Shown here: positions 27,726 to 35,710 of the stretch, piece by piece
Layout of the letters: each line of letters starts with the position of its first letter
Numbering within the stretch: the stretch's first letter is position 1
Source of the DNA: Palsa-147 sp963771905
GTDB taxonomy: Bacteria > Acidobacteriota > Terriglobia > Acidiferrales > UBA7541
Length of the DNA stretch: 64,000 nt
Assembly (NCBI GenBank): GCA_963771905.1
Contig: CAVYVI010000009.1
Location: forward strand, 806,001-870,000
Reading direction: 5' to 3'
Position numbers and translations under genes: made by a program
The notes under the pieces: model-generated
Databases searched by the model: none
Told to the model about the DNA's origin: nothing
Seen by the model: the letters and a program-made list of their open reading frames with translations, nothing else

Positions 27726-28847
27726 ATGCAAATTCTGAACGTCGTTGGTGCGCGTCCCAATCTTGTCAAGATCGCCCCGCTCCTCCATGAGATGCGCCGC
27801 CATCCAGAAATTCATCCCGTCCTCGTTCACACCGGCCAGCACTACGACGAAAAACTTTCCGACGTTTTCTTCCGCCAGATGGGAATCCCCGAGCCCGATG
27901 TCAATCTCGAAGTCGGTTCCGGCTCGCACGCCTGGCAAACCGCCGAAATTCTCCGCCGCATCGAGCCCGTTCTTCTCGAACGCAAGCCCGATTGCGTTCT
28001 CGTCGTCGGCGATGTGAATTCCACCGTCGCCGCTTCTCTCGCCGCCGTGAAATTGGGAATCCCCGTCGTCCACGTCGAAGCCGGCCTGCGCAGTTTCGAT
28101 CGCGCGATGCCCGAAGAAATCAACCGCATCGTCACCGATGCCCTCGCCGATTATTTGTTCGTCACCGAAGAGGACGCCATCGAAAATCTCGTCCGCGAAG
28201 GCAAATCGCGCGATCGTATTTTTCTCGTCGGCAACGTCATGATCGACGCGCTCCGGCAATTCCTGCCTGTCGCGCAAAATTCAAAAATCGCCGCCGAACT
28301 CGGCCTCTCGAAAAATGGCCGCCTCGAGCGCTACGCCGTTCTCACGCTCCATCGTCCGTCGAATGTCGATTCTGCCGCGACGCTCGGCGTCCTTCTCGAC
28401 GCCATCGGCGAAGTCGCCCAGCTCGTCCCGGTCATTTTTCCCGTCCATCCGCGCACGCAGGAACGCCTCCACTCTCTCGCTTCGCCGAATCACGCGGGCA
28501 TCCGCATCGTTCCGCCGCTTGGCTATCTCGATTTTCTCTGTCTCCTCAGCCGCGCGTCCCTCGTCCTCACCGATTCCGGCGGCATCCAGGAAGAAACCAC
28601 CGCCCTCGGCGTGCCTTGCCTCACCCTGCGCGAAAATACCGAGCGCCCCATCACCGTCACCGAAGGCACCAACGAAATCGTCGGCCAGACGCCCGCGAAA
28701 ATCGTCGCCGCGGCCCGCGCCGCTCTCGATGGCCGCGGCAAGAAAGGCTGCGTGCCGCGTTTCTGGGATGGCCGCGCCGCCGAACGCATCGTCGAAATTC
28801 TTCTCCGCGAACTTCCGCTCCGCCCATCGAATCCCGCGCGCGACTGA
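27726..28847 (+). CDS. wecB: UDP-N-acetylglucosamine 2-epimerase (non-hydrolysing)
   Basis: 373-residue cytoplasmic enzyme that interconverts UDP-GlcNAc and UDP-ManNAc for surface glycans. Starts MQILNVVGARPNLVKIAPLL; GQHYDEKLSDVFF, HVEAGLRS, LTLHRPSNVD and LTDSGGIQEETTALGVPCL are family signatures. The ATG at 27726 begins at the conserved first strand; in-frame codons before it are not coding-like. It stands 129 bases after the giant lipoprotein and links this region to the glycan cluster upstream. Confidence 0.92.
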   Translation: MQILNVVGARPNLVKIAPLLHEMRRHPEIHPVLVHTGQHYDEKLSDVFFRQMGIPEPDVNLEVGSGSHAWQTAEILRRIEPVLLERKPDCVLVVGDVNSTVAASLAAVKLGIPVVHVEAGLRSFDRAMPEEINRIVTDALADYLFVTEEDAIENLVREGKSRDRIFLVGNVMIDALRQFLPVAQNSKIAAELGLSKNGRLERYAVLTLHRPSNVDSAATLGVLLDAIGEVAQLVPVIFPVHPRTQERLHSLASPNHAGIRIVPPLGYLDFLCLLSRASLVLTDSGGIQEETTALGVPCLTLRENTERPITVTEGTNEIVGQTPAKIVAAARAALDGRGKKGCVPRFWDGRAAERIVEILLRELPLRPSNPARD

Positions 28848-29140
28848 GGCCTCCCGCGCCGCGCGTGAAATCGTCGCCCTCGCCGCCTCACCCCGTCCCT
28901 CCGTATTTCTATGTACGTATTTCTACCGTCCCGCCTTCCGTTTACCACTCGAATCCTTCCTCCCAAAATTTTCTCCGCTCCGCCTCCGAACGCCTGTACG
29001 ATTCATAGAAGTGGATGGTGTTCCGCGCGCTCTTCCGACCCCGGCCGGCATCTTTCAGAATCGCCCGCCGCGTTGCCGGGAATCCATCGAGCGCTCCGGC
29101 GGCGCTGTCCCACGATTCCCCGGGGACGATTCGCTCGCAT

Positions 29141-29818
29141 ATGCCTAAAGCGGTCAAGCACCGTGGCCTTTCCGTCTGTTTGCTCTCCGCGCATCCGTTG
29201 GTGCTCGGGGAATTCGAGAAATTGCTCCTCCGTCCCGGCCTGCATATCGTCACCCGTCAACTCGAATCGAATCTTGCGCCCGAGCTGCGCCGCATTCCGC
29301 TCCCCCGCGCCAGCATTTACGTCATCGACGCGCACACCTCGCAGCAGGCCGCCGCGTCGCTCATTTCCAATATTCTCGAACGCGCGCCCGGCGCTCGCTT
29401 GATCGTCGTCGGCGAAAAATTCTCCGACACGCACAGCTATTCGCTCCTGCGCATGGGCGCCAAGGGCTTGCTCACCTACGCCGAAGCCCGCGAACAATTG
29501 CCCCGCGCTCTGCCTCTGGTTTCCGCCGGAGGCTTCTGGGTTCCGCGCGTCCTGCTTTCGAATTTCGTCGATTCCATTCTCGACGGCGCGCACGGCCGCC
29601 AGTTCAAAAATGCGGCCTCCGCCGATCTCAGCCGCCGCGAGCAGGAAACTCTCGAAGCCCTCCTCGAAAATCTTTCCAACAAGGAAATCGCCAGCAAGCT
29701 CAATATTTCCGAGCGCACCGTCAAATTCCACGTCTCGAATTTGCTCAGCAAATTCGGCGTCCGCCGCCGCGCCGACCTCATCCTCCTCTGCTACCAAAAA
29801 CGCGCCGCCACAAACTGA
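29141..29818 (+). CDS. LuxR-type response-regulator-like transcription factor
   Basis: 225 residues. An N-terminal receiver-like domain (LSVCLLSAHPLVLGEFEKLL) is followed by a LuxR/FixJ helix-turn-helix (LSRREQETLEALLENLSNKE and ISERTVKFHVSNLLSKFGV). The canonical acidic phosphorylation pocket is weak: the first acidic pair is replaced (SAHP) and only VIDAH offers an Asp, so it may be regulated atypically. ATG at 29141; the frame is open further upstream but with no conserved sequence. It may control the surface glycan or adhesin genes nearby (inference). The 293-base gap before it holds nothing recognised. Confidence 0.78.
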   Translation: MPKAVKHRGLSVCLLSAHPLVLGEFEKLLLRPGLHIVTRQLESNLAPELRRIPLPRASIYVIDAHTSQQAAASLISNILERAPGARLIVVGEKFSDTHSYSLLRMGAKGLLTYAEAREQLPRALPLVSAGGFWVPRVLLSNFVDSILDGAHGRQFKNAASADLSRREQETLEALLENLSNKEIASKLNISERTVKFHVSNLLSKFGVRRRADLILLCYQKRAATN

Positions 29819-29958
29819 TCTGTCCTGCCTCCGCCGCGCGCGTTCTTTCCGCCGCAAAATGCAGCTCGCGTCTTCAGCGCTGACGTTCTTGAATCGCCGT
29901 CGTCGATCGATCGCCAGGCGGCATGGACGGTAATCACCTAGACGTTCAGTCGGTTTAG

Positions 29959-29973
29959 AATGCAAAGTGCATT
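29959..29973. promoter_or_regulatory. Short perfect inverted repeat
   Basis: AATGCA-AAG-TGCATT followed by GTTTTT. Located between the LuxR-type gene and the methyltransferase. It could be a weak terminator for the upstream gene or an operator; the stem is only 6 bp and AT-rich. Confidence 0.3.
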
Positions 29974-30035
29974 GTTTTTCGCCTCGTTCGGGGATACGTT
30001 TCTGGTTGTAGCCTCTCGCGCGCAGCGGCGCTTTC

Positions 30036-30651
30036 ATGGACACAAAGACTCATTGGGAGAAGCTCTACAAGACCAAGGCCCCCGAAGCGGTCAGTTGGTA
30101 CCGTCCGCACCTTGAAACATCCCTTGCACTGATCGAGCGCGCGGCGGAGTCTCGCTCAGCCTCGATCATAGATGTGGGCGGCGGCGAATCCACACTCGTT
30201 GACGACCTTCTTCTCTGCGGCTACAAGAACATCACCGTTCTCGATATCTCGCAGACGGCAATCGACCTCACCAGGCGTCGATTGGGTTCGCCTTCCGAAC
30301 AGTTGCGCTGGCTCGCCGGCGATATCACCGAAATCGAACTGCAACATGGCGCCTACGATCTCTGGCATGACCGCGCGGTTTTCCATTTTCTTACTGCACG
30401 CGAGCGGCGTATCGCCTATGTCCGGCAGGTCGCTCGCTCTGTCAAGCGGGGGGCCACGTCATTGTCAGCACGTTTGGCCCGGAGGGTCCCACGGAATGCA
30501 GCGGGCTCGATGTGGTGCGTTACGACGCCGAATCGCTTCATGAGGAGTTTGGCGTGCGCTTCCGGCTGGCGGAGAGTTCCAAGGAGCTTCACCACACTCC
30601 CTTTGGCACCACCCAACAATTCCTCTATTGCTACTGCAGAGTCGAGTGAGA
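30036..30651 (+). pseudogene. Class I SAM-dependent methyltransferase, single frameshift
   Basis: Starts MDTKTHWEKLYKTKAPEAVS with the SAM-binding motif IIDVGGGESTLVDDLL (residues about 45-60) and YDLWHDRAVFHFL. At a run of six G (30448-30453) the frame breaks. One extra G would restore RGGHVIVSTFGPEG and continue to TTQQFLYCYCRVE and a TGA at 30649-30651, the expected end of the family (about 204 residues). In the annotated frame the protein instead runs on as unrelated Arg/Ser/Pro-rich sequence to 30995. Either a recent frameshift or a homopolymer sequencing error. Substrate unknown; small DUF-type methyltransferases of this kind occur in many bacteria. Confidence 0.8.
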
Positions 30652-30713
30652 GCGCGCCCGCCCCAAAGACTGCCTCCGCCGTACGCTGCGGATTTCCGAA
30701 CCGATGCCCAGGC

Positions 30714-30938
30714 TTACTTCGCTTGGAAAGCTGCCGTTCGCCAGCGCTGAAGGGCAACTACGGCCCAGATCGCTTCCACGATTCCGAATGGCCATGCGCC
30801 CTGGAGAAAACCGTAAGCCGATCCCAGCGCACAGGACACCGCGAACGCCAGGAGAAACCACGGGCTGCGCTTCTCCAGTGCGTACGAGACCACCATGGCG
30901 GTCACGGCAACCAGCCCAAAGATCGAGAGCGGTTTCAT
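30714..30938 (-). CDS. Small membrane protein of unknown function
   Basis: 74 residues, MKPLSIFGLVAVTAMVVSYA at the N-terminus, then WFLLAFAVSCALGSAYGFL and WPFGIVEAIWAVVALQRW, giving three hydrophobic segments. The longer open frame (to 31085) adds 49 residues of non-hydrophobic sequence; the internal ATG at 30938 fits a membrane start. It is convergent with the frameshifted methyltransferase. The function is not recognised. Confidence 0.7.
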   Translation of the reverse strand: MKPLSIFGLVAVTAMVVSYALEKRSPWFLLAFAVSCALGSAYGFLQGAWPFGIVEAIWAVVALQRWRTAAFQAK

Positions 30939-31331
30939 TTCTGTTCTGCCCGGTCGCGCAGATTTACAAACCTGAATCCCGGATTTCCAATTTGAACTCC
31001 AGCAACGAACCCTCCGGCATTCGTCGTCATCTGGATTCGTGCGGGCTTGAACGCCGCGAGGACGCCCCCGGAGGTATATACCCAATGGGTGAAAAACAAA
31101 ATCAGCCCTTTCAGCTCCTGTTCAATGCCATGCGCAAGCTGAAAGTCCAAATCGGAAATTCCGGCTTAGGCGGTTATTTCCGAGTGGCCGACCAAATGTA
31201 GGCGATGAACGCAACGAGATGATTCGTGACACCTTGGAATGGTGTAAGGTATATCGCCAAGCGGCTTGAGGGGAGAGCAGGACGGGCCATCCGGTTGGTA
31301 TGACAAGAATCTCGCGTCTGAGGGGGAACCA
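30939..31331. other. Divergent intergenic region
   Basis: 393 bases between the minus-strand small membrane protein and the plus-strand secreted protein; both promoters should lie here. Short inverted repeats ACCC-AAT-GGGT (near 31080) and ACACC-N6-GGTGT (near 31230) are visible but no clear promoter pair. GC content looks lower than in flanking genes. Confidence 0.4.
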
Positions 31332-32051
31332 ATGCAGCGAAACATTCTCAGGACGATCGCATTAGCAAGCTTTGCGCTGGTTGTCGGGCTCGGCGCGGCG
31401 GGGCAGGCGCAAGCACAGGACGTCAAAGCACCCTATCCGAACATGGCGCCGCTCGATCAATACCTGATGGAGCGAAATGCCGAGATCGCGCTGGCGCGGA
31501 GCGCTGCCCCGGAATCCATTTCACGAGATGCCGAGGTCACGGTCCTCGGACGGCATGGTTACGAAACGGCCGTCAAAGGCAAGAATGGTTTCGTGTGCAT
31601 CGTGGAGCGATCGTGGATGTCTCCGTTTGACTTTCCGGAGTTCTGGAACCCCAACATGCGAGGTCCGATTTGTTTCAATCCCCCCGCTGTGCGATCCATT
31701 CTGCCACTCACTTTCAAGAGGACGGAGTTGGCATTGGCCGGACTCTCCAAATCTCAGATTATCGATGGCATCAAGGCATTCGATGTGAAAGAGCTGCCCG
31801 CCCTGGAACCTGGCGCAATGTGCTTCATGATGTCGAAACAAGGATACCTGAACGACTCCGCCAGGCATTGGGTTCCTCATCTGATGTTTTACGTCCCGCT
31901 TACAGATCCGAAATCTTGGGGAGCGGATCTGCCGGGCTCTCCAGTTTTGTTGAATCCACAATTTCAAGGGACTCGGGAGCAAATAACCGAGTTCATGGTC
32001 CCGGTGCCCAACTGGTCAGACGGAACAGCTGCACCTGAGGATGCGCACTGA
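31332..32051 (+). CDS. Exported protein of unknown function
   Basis: 239 residues. The Sec signal peptide starts MQRNILRTIALASFALVVG and ends in QAQAQD, so the mature protein is periplasmic or secreted. The mature part has VCIVERSWMSPFDFPEFWNP and YVPLTDPKSWGADLPGSPV; three Cys are scattered, with no CxxC. The ATG at 31332 follows AGGGGGAACC, a good ribosome site, so the 22 upstream in-frame codons are excluded. I do not recognise a family. The convergent gene at 32128 belongs to a different unit. Confidence 0.72.
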   Translation: MQRNILRTIALASFALVVGLGAAGQAQAQDVKAPYPNMAPLDQYLMERNAEIALARSAAPESISRDAEVTVLGRHGYETAVKGKNGFVCIVERSWMSPFDFPEFWNPNMRGPICFNPPAVRSILPLTFKRTELALAGLSKSQIIDGIKAFDVKELPALEPGAMCFMMSKQGYLNDSARHWVPHLMFYVPLTDPKSWGADLPGSPVLLNPQFQGTREQITEFMVPVPNWSDGTAAPEDAH

Positions 32052-32127
32052 CGTCCCATGCCACGCGGCGCACTCAAGAATCTACTCGTTAGCTCGTGCG
32101 CCATCCCTCGCGCAAAATCCACGCCCT

Positions 32128-32781
32128 TCAAGGGCAGCAAGGCTTGCCCTTTCTCGCTTCCCATCCCTCGCGCACGATCAGTGGCACCAATGCCAGGGCG
32201 GCAACGGGATCCGGCCAACTTACTTTCCAAATCGCATTGACGATCAGGCCCGCCAAAGCGATCAACGCCAGATAGCCGCAGATCGCGGACTCCGCCGCAT
32301 CGGCCCTCAACGCCGCGCTCGCCGTCGTGGTTGAGAGTCGCCGCTTTTGCGCTGCCAGCCAGGGCATAATCATGGCGGCAAGCACGAGCAGCGCTATCCC
32401 CACACGACTTGGCCGGGCTTCGACGTGCCCGAAGAGAGACACGGCTGATGCAGTGACAACGAAGGCCGCGAGGACGAAGAGCAACGCTCCGGCAATTCTG
32501 CTCGCTCGCTCCTCCGCATGCTCTCGGCCGGATGGCGAGTAAAAGCGCCAAAACACGACGCCCGCTGAGAGCAGTTCGACCGCGCTATCTCCCCCGAACG
32601 CGAGAAGCGCCGGACTGCGCGCCATCCACGCCGCCCCCAACGACACCACTGCTTCCACGCTCATCCAGATGAGCGTCAGGGTCTGAATCCAAATTACGCG
32701 TCGCAGCACTTCCGGTGGCGTAGCCTTCATTTCAGCAGACATATTGACATGACAGGTTTCTGCCTGGCTATTTTGCGTCAT
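32128..32781 (-). CDS. Cation diffusion facilitator-like transporter
   Basis: 217-residue inner-membrane protein with five or six hydrophobic segments, resembling the cation efflux (CDF) membrane domain. In TM2, FGGDSAVELLS provides Asp and Glu where CDF proteins have metal ligands, and in TM5 RADAAESAICGY provides a second acidic set; the canonical HxxxD is not present. The cytoplasmic zinc domain is missing, and the C-terminus ends GKPCCP, a possible thiophilic metal site. It is the last gene of a minus-strand operon with a TlpA-like protein and the candidate selenoprotein. Metal export is inferred from family and context. Confidence 0.7.
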   Translation of the reverse strand: MTQNSQAETCHVNMSAEMKATPPEVLRRVIWIQTLTLIWMSVEAVVSLGAAWMARSPALLAFGGDSAVELLSAGVVFWRFYSPSGREHAEERASRIAGALLFVLAAFVVTASAVSLFGHVEARPSRVGIALLVLAAMIMPWLAAQKRRLSTTTASAALRADAAESAICGYLALIALAGLIVNAIWKVSWPDPVAALALVPLIVREGWEARKGKPCCP

Positions 32782-32819
32782 TGGTTCGACTCGTCAAGAA
32801 CGATCGGTGGACACGCCGT

Positions 32820-33350
32820 TCAGAATAGCGGCTTTAACTCCGATTCAATGACATTTGTGTATTCAAACCCGATGACCTTTTTCCGGAGTATTCCTTGTCG
32901 GTCATAAAGCATCGTGGTCGGTAATCCTTCAATTCCGCCAAACTTCCGTTTCAAGCCATCCGTAGCGACCGCAAGTGGATAACGAACTCCGATTTTCTCC
33001 GCAAACTGGAGTGGATCTTCCATATCCTTCATGGTATCGAATTTGAACCCGATAACTGTCAATCCCTGAGAGCTATAGCGGTCCACGAGCTTCTGATACC
33101 CCGGCATCTCCTTCTTGCACGGCTGGCACCATGTCGCCCAAAAATCAATGAGCACCACTTTGCCGCGCAGGTCGGCCGAGGAAATCTCGCGTCCTTGCAG
33201 GTCCCTTACCGAAAATTCCGGCAATCGTGACCCAATCGCACCGGCCGCGATTACATCTTCTTTCGGCTGAGGCGGACTCGCCGGATGTAGAGAGCATCCG
33301 GCGAGTCCAACCGCAGCGAGACTCAGAAATAGCAGTCGTTTTCCCAACAT
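32820..33350 (-). CDS. TlpA-like thioredoxin-fold lipoprotein
   Basis: 176 residues. The N-terminus MLGKRLLFLSLAAVGLAGCS has a good lipobox (LAGC), so the protein is probably membrane-anchored in the periplasm. The thioredoxin fold follows: VVLIDFWATWCQPCKKEMPG with an intact CxxC redox site, then a cis-Pro region GLPTTMLYD. It should reduce or exchange disulfides. Its ATG directly follows the TAG of the upstream HMA gene, whose last codons supply the AAGAAGGAG ribosome site, so the two are translationally coupled. A thiol-reducing partner for the neighbouring metal-binding or Sec-containing protein is a reasonable inference. Confidence 0.85.
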   Translation of the reverse strand: MLGKRLLFLSLAAVGLAGCSLHPASPPQPKEDVIAAGAIGSRLPEFSVRDLQGREISSADLRGKVVLIDFWATWCQPCKKEMPGYQKLVDRYSSQGLTVIGFKFDTMKDMEDPLQFAEKIGVRYPLAVATDGLKRKFGGIEGLPTTMLYDRQGILRKKVIGFEYTNVIESELKPLF

Positions 33351-33875
33351 CTACTCCTTCTTTTGCACTTCCAGAATCAGCAGCTTCAAGGGAGCTGAAA
33401 CATCTGCTTTCTTTTTGCCCGTGGCCTTTTTGTACAACTGGCCGCGAACTGTGACCACCGTTTGAGAATCCGCAAGGGATTCAAGCCCCTTCGACAATTC
33501 GTTCGGTGCGAATACAAACGACCGATTCGGTTCAACCTGCAAACCGGGATTGCCCGAAGAGTCCTTCACTATCTTCCCCTGCGCGGTCATATCCATTTCC
33601 GTGACGGTCACACCACTGTCGTATGTCGCCTTCAGAAGCTGACCGGGGTCAATCTGCCCATCCTCTTTTGGCGTGACTTCCACTTTTCCATCGATCAAGC
33701 TGACTTCGACGTTTTGAACGCCAGACTGGCGCCCGAGGTGTTGTTTCACCCCGTATGCTCAAAAATTTCAGGTCATGCCTTCGACACGCATTTCAATATG
33801 CTTGATCTGCGCTTGAGCCGCTGGCACAACGATCAAACTGAGCAGGGCCAGCAGCGCAAGATTTTTCCTATTCAT
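33351..33875 (-). CDS. Candidate double-selenocysteine HMA-domain protein (UxxU)
   Basis: If two in-frame TGA codons are read as selenocysteine, this is a 174-residue exported protein. The ATG at 33875 follows AAAGGAGGAACG, an almost ideal ribosome site. Residues 1-22 are a signal peptide (MNRKNLALLALLSLIVVPAA then QA). The HMA domain reads IKHIEMRVEGMT-U-NF-U-AYGVKQHLG: TGA at 33770-33768 (residue 36) and 33761-33759 (residue 39) fall exactly on the two Cys of the GMTCxxC metal motif. The HMA fold continues through VQNVEVSLIDGKVEV to about residue 85. A further basic C-terminal domain (about 90-174) is not recognised. There is no other stop in the frame. A gene caller would start at the GTG at 33749 and lose signal and metal site. 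Alternative: a gene with two nonsense mutations. Confidence 0.72.
33716..33734 (-). promoter_or_regulatory. Candidate bacterial SECIS hairpin
   Basis: On the minus-strand mRNA, GGGCGCCA pairs with TGGCGTTC (8 bp, two G-U) around a GTC loop at 33726-33724. The loop starts with G and lies 32 nt after the second TGA, within the spacing described for bacterial SECIS elements. A second hairpin, 33753-33734 (CGGGGTG-AAACAA-CACCTCG), lies 21 nt after the first TGA but has no G at the start of its loop. Structure drawn by hand, not folded computationally. Confidence 0.45.
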
Positions 33876-33889
33876 CGTTCCTCCTTTCA

Positions 33890-34843
33890 CTAAAGATGAA
33901 GCCGAAACTGTTGCGTAATTCCGAAACTGATGTGGCGGCGGACGGGCGTGAACATGGGGCCTGCGGAATGGTCAACGTCCCAGTCCATCCCGAGCCAGGC
34001 GTGCATCCCGGGACGCACGCCGGCGTACGTCGTGACCCCCGCCAGCAACACGTCGCCACCGCTCCCGATCTGATTAATTCCCGCGATGCGGTCATCCTGA
34101 GAGTGCAGCCAAGTCAAGACAGGGCCGATGAACCATTCACGGGCCACGTTCTTCGATTCGTAAGGCCGGTAAGACAGCCAGAAGCGCGATTCGATGTCGG
34201 TGCCGAGGCGAGTTGCCTGCGTTCCTTGTGTGCGCAAGAGTGAGTGAAAATCCTCGTCCGCAACCAAGCGCCTGAGGCTGAAAAGTCCGGTGTAAGTCCA
34301 ATTCGCGGCTAAGAAGAAATCAGCAGAGCCCGAGCCAGGCTGCAAGCTCGCGGGTAGCAGGTTTCCATTTCCATCAGCTAGGCCCGTTCGGCCCGTTGGG
34401 ATTTTCGGTCCGAATGTAACGGATGCCTGCGTTGTCCCTCGTTCCGAATCTCGCCGGTAGAAGCGGTATTTCACCAGCACCATCGCATCGCCCAGCCCCG
34501 TTCCGCCGGCGGCCGGTTCACTGACGCCAGCGAAGCGATTCGTGACGATCGGAACGAGAATCGTCAAATCAAAATTGCGGTAGAACCCCCACGTAAAATT
34601 GAAATCACCCTCGTGTGAAAAGGTAGGCCGCGCCGTCGGAGGGATGTTCCCCGATGATTCCGGCATCGATCCGCGCGTCGTGAAGATGGAGTTGTAGGAG
34701 ATGAGTCCGCCGCCGGGAAACAGCGGCGGGGCCGTTTCAGGTGCCGGCCCTTGCGCTCTGGCTGTTGATGCACAAAAACACAGAGCGAGCGCCAGGCAAA
34801 CTCGCGTCCGGTAAGCGAGACACACTGCCTTTCGAAATCCCAC
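33890..34843 (-). CDS. Putative outer-membrane beta-barrel protein (MetA-pathway/transporter-like)
   Basis: 317 residues with a signal peptide (CLALALCFCASTARAQ) and alternating beta strands rich in aromatic residues. The layout resembles the 'MetA-pathway of phenol degradation'/transporter family: ISYNSIFTTRGSMPESSG, DLTILVPIVTNRF, GGTGLGDAMVLVKYRF, FGPKIPTGRTG and a final Phe-rich ISFGITQQFRLHL compatible with outer-membrane insertion. A GTG at 34843 is chosen because GGAGGAG stands 6 bases before it; a TTG 18 bases upstream would overlap that site. It precedes the HMA gene by 14 bases, so the operon continues. Function in metal traffic is inferred from context only. Confidence 0.65.
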   Translation of the reverse strand: MGFRKAVCLAYRTRVCLALALCFCASTARAQGPAPETAPPLFPGGGLISYNSIFTTRGSMPESSGNIPPTARPTFSHEGDFNFTWGFYRNFDLTILVPIVTNRFAGVSEPAAGGTGLGDAMVLVKYRFYRRDSERGTTQASVTFGPKIPTGRTGLADGNGNLLPASLQPGSGSADFFLAANWTYTGLFSLRRLVADEDFHSLLRTQGTQATRLGTDIESRFWLSYRPYESKNVAREWFIGPVLTWLHSQDDRIAGINQIGSGGDVLLAGVTTYAGVRPGMHAWLGMDWDVDHSAGPMFTPVRRHISFGITQQFRLHL

Positions 34844-34918
34844 GAATTTCTCCTCCAGCAAATATGACAGCTTCGAAGCACACCAATTCGTAAAGCCGGG
34901 AAACGACTGGAGGTCAAA

Positions 34919-35269
34919 CTAGATGCGGAGCGGCCGCGGAGCTGGGGGACAGAAAATGGGAGGAGCGTGGGATTGCGTCACAATCTCGGGAGCCGCGGAA
35001 CCCAAGCCAAGGGATTCGTCGGCCGCCGGCAGAACTGCGAACACGGCGGGCGAGATCGAAGCGCTATTCACCGACGACGGCTGCACAAAAGGAGCGTGCA
35101 TCGCTGGCATGGTCTTGCAGCAATCCCGGCCGTGATGACCGTGCGACGAACATGGCATCGACTTGCAGCATCGCATGGCCTGTTCAGGCGTCGTGGCGCC
35201 GCAGTCGACCGCGTACGCCGCGAGCGCGACAGCAATCACCGCCAACAAGATTGGCTTCGCAAGACGCAT
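34919..35269 (-). CDS. Cys/His-rich secreted protein
   Basis: 116 residues. MRLAKPILLAVIAVALAAYA is a signal peptide. The mature N-terminus is packed with soft-metal ligands: MRCCKSMPCSSHGHHGRDCC followed by KTMPAM, i.e. two CC pairs, further Cys, three His and Met. The rest is low-complexity Ser/Pro/Ala. It looks like a periplasmic metal-binding protein for copper, mercury or similar. The ATG at 35269 starts the hydrophobic core; a TTG at 35305 would add 12 residues. First gene of the minus-strand operon that contains the candidate selenoprotein. No family recognised. Confidence 0.6.
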   Translation of the reverse strand: MRLAKPILLAVIAVALAAYAVDCGATTPEQAMRCCKSMPCSSHGHHGRDCCKTMPAMHAPFVQPSSVNSASISPAVFAVLPAADESLGLGSAAPEIVTQSHAPPIFCPPAPRPLRI

Positions 35270-35710
35270 TGCAACTAAGCTAATCCCCTTGGGAGTTCGA
35301 GTCAAGCCATCACACGCTCATTGACGCTTCGCACGCAAAACAGGCCACTCGATGGATTGTCGACGAGCTCCGCATCGCAAATTCCAGAACCACCTATGAA
35401 ACATTTTTTCCCCGCCTCCATCCCATCGACTCGGCGGCGCGCCACGGCGCACGCCGCTACCTCTCCGCCGAAGGCTGTCGCGAAGCGCGCCGCCCCGCAG
35501 CGACATTCCTTCAGTCTCTCGGCCCCGCATTCTCCTCCCTTCCGCTGACTCGCCCTGTTCGCGATCGGGGGCCCCCGATCCAGGGCTGCCGCAAGGCCCC
35601 GCGACGTGGCCGCCCCGAGCCTAGTCATACTGTGCACATGGGTGACAATTCATTCCTCTATGTATAGTGGGTACGGTATTCTTCTCCAACAGAGGCTTGG
35701 GAGGCGAATG
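35270..35710. other. Intergenic region at left border of the HerA-NurA module
   Basis: About 440 bases, divergent between the metal operon and herA. It holds the left copy of the border repeat (35403-35439) and a near-palindrome CGGGGGCCCCCG at about 35566. Open frames on both strands are arginine/alanine-rich and not convincing. Composition shifts to AT-richer around 35625. Confidence 0.45.
35403..35439 (+). repeat. Left copy of imperfect direct repeat flanking the island
   Basis: Contains CCTCCATCCCATCGACTCG followed by GCGGCG, preceded by an A/T tract ATTTTTT. Matches 40413-40448 at 23 of 25 core bases in the same orientation. The two copies bracket the HerA-NurA-methyltransferase genes 5.0 kb apart. 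Confidence 0.55.

Noticed and set aside
30654..30995. C-terminal extension of the methyltransferase at 30036
   Set aside because: This part is unrelated Arg/Ser/Pro-rich sequence read after a frameshift and overlaps the minus-strand small membrane gene.
33351..33749. HMA gene as a short cytoplasmic protein starting at GTG 33749
   Set aside because: This start has no ribosome site and removes signal peptide, first strand and metal motif, while the ATG at 33875 has a near-perfect site and restores the whole domain if TGA is read through.
35302..35637. 111-codon minus-strand frame left of the HerA module
   Set aside because: Low-complexity, no ribosome site, overlaps the border repeat. Its similarity to the frame at 40233-40634 is just the repeat read in the same phase.
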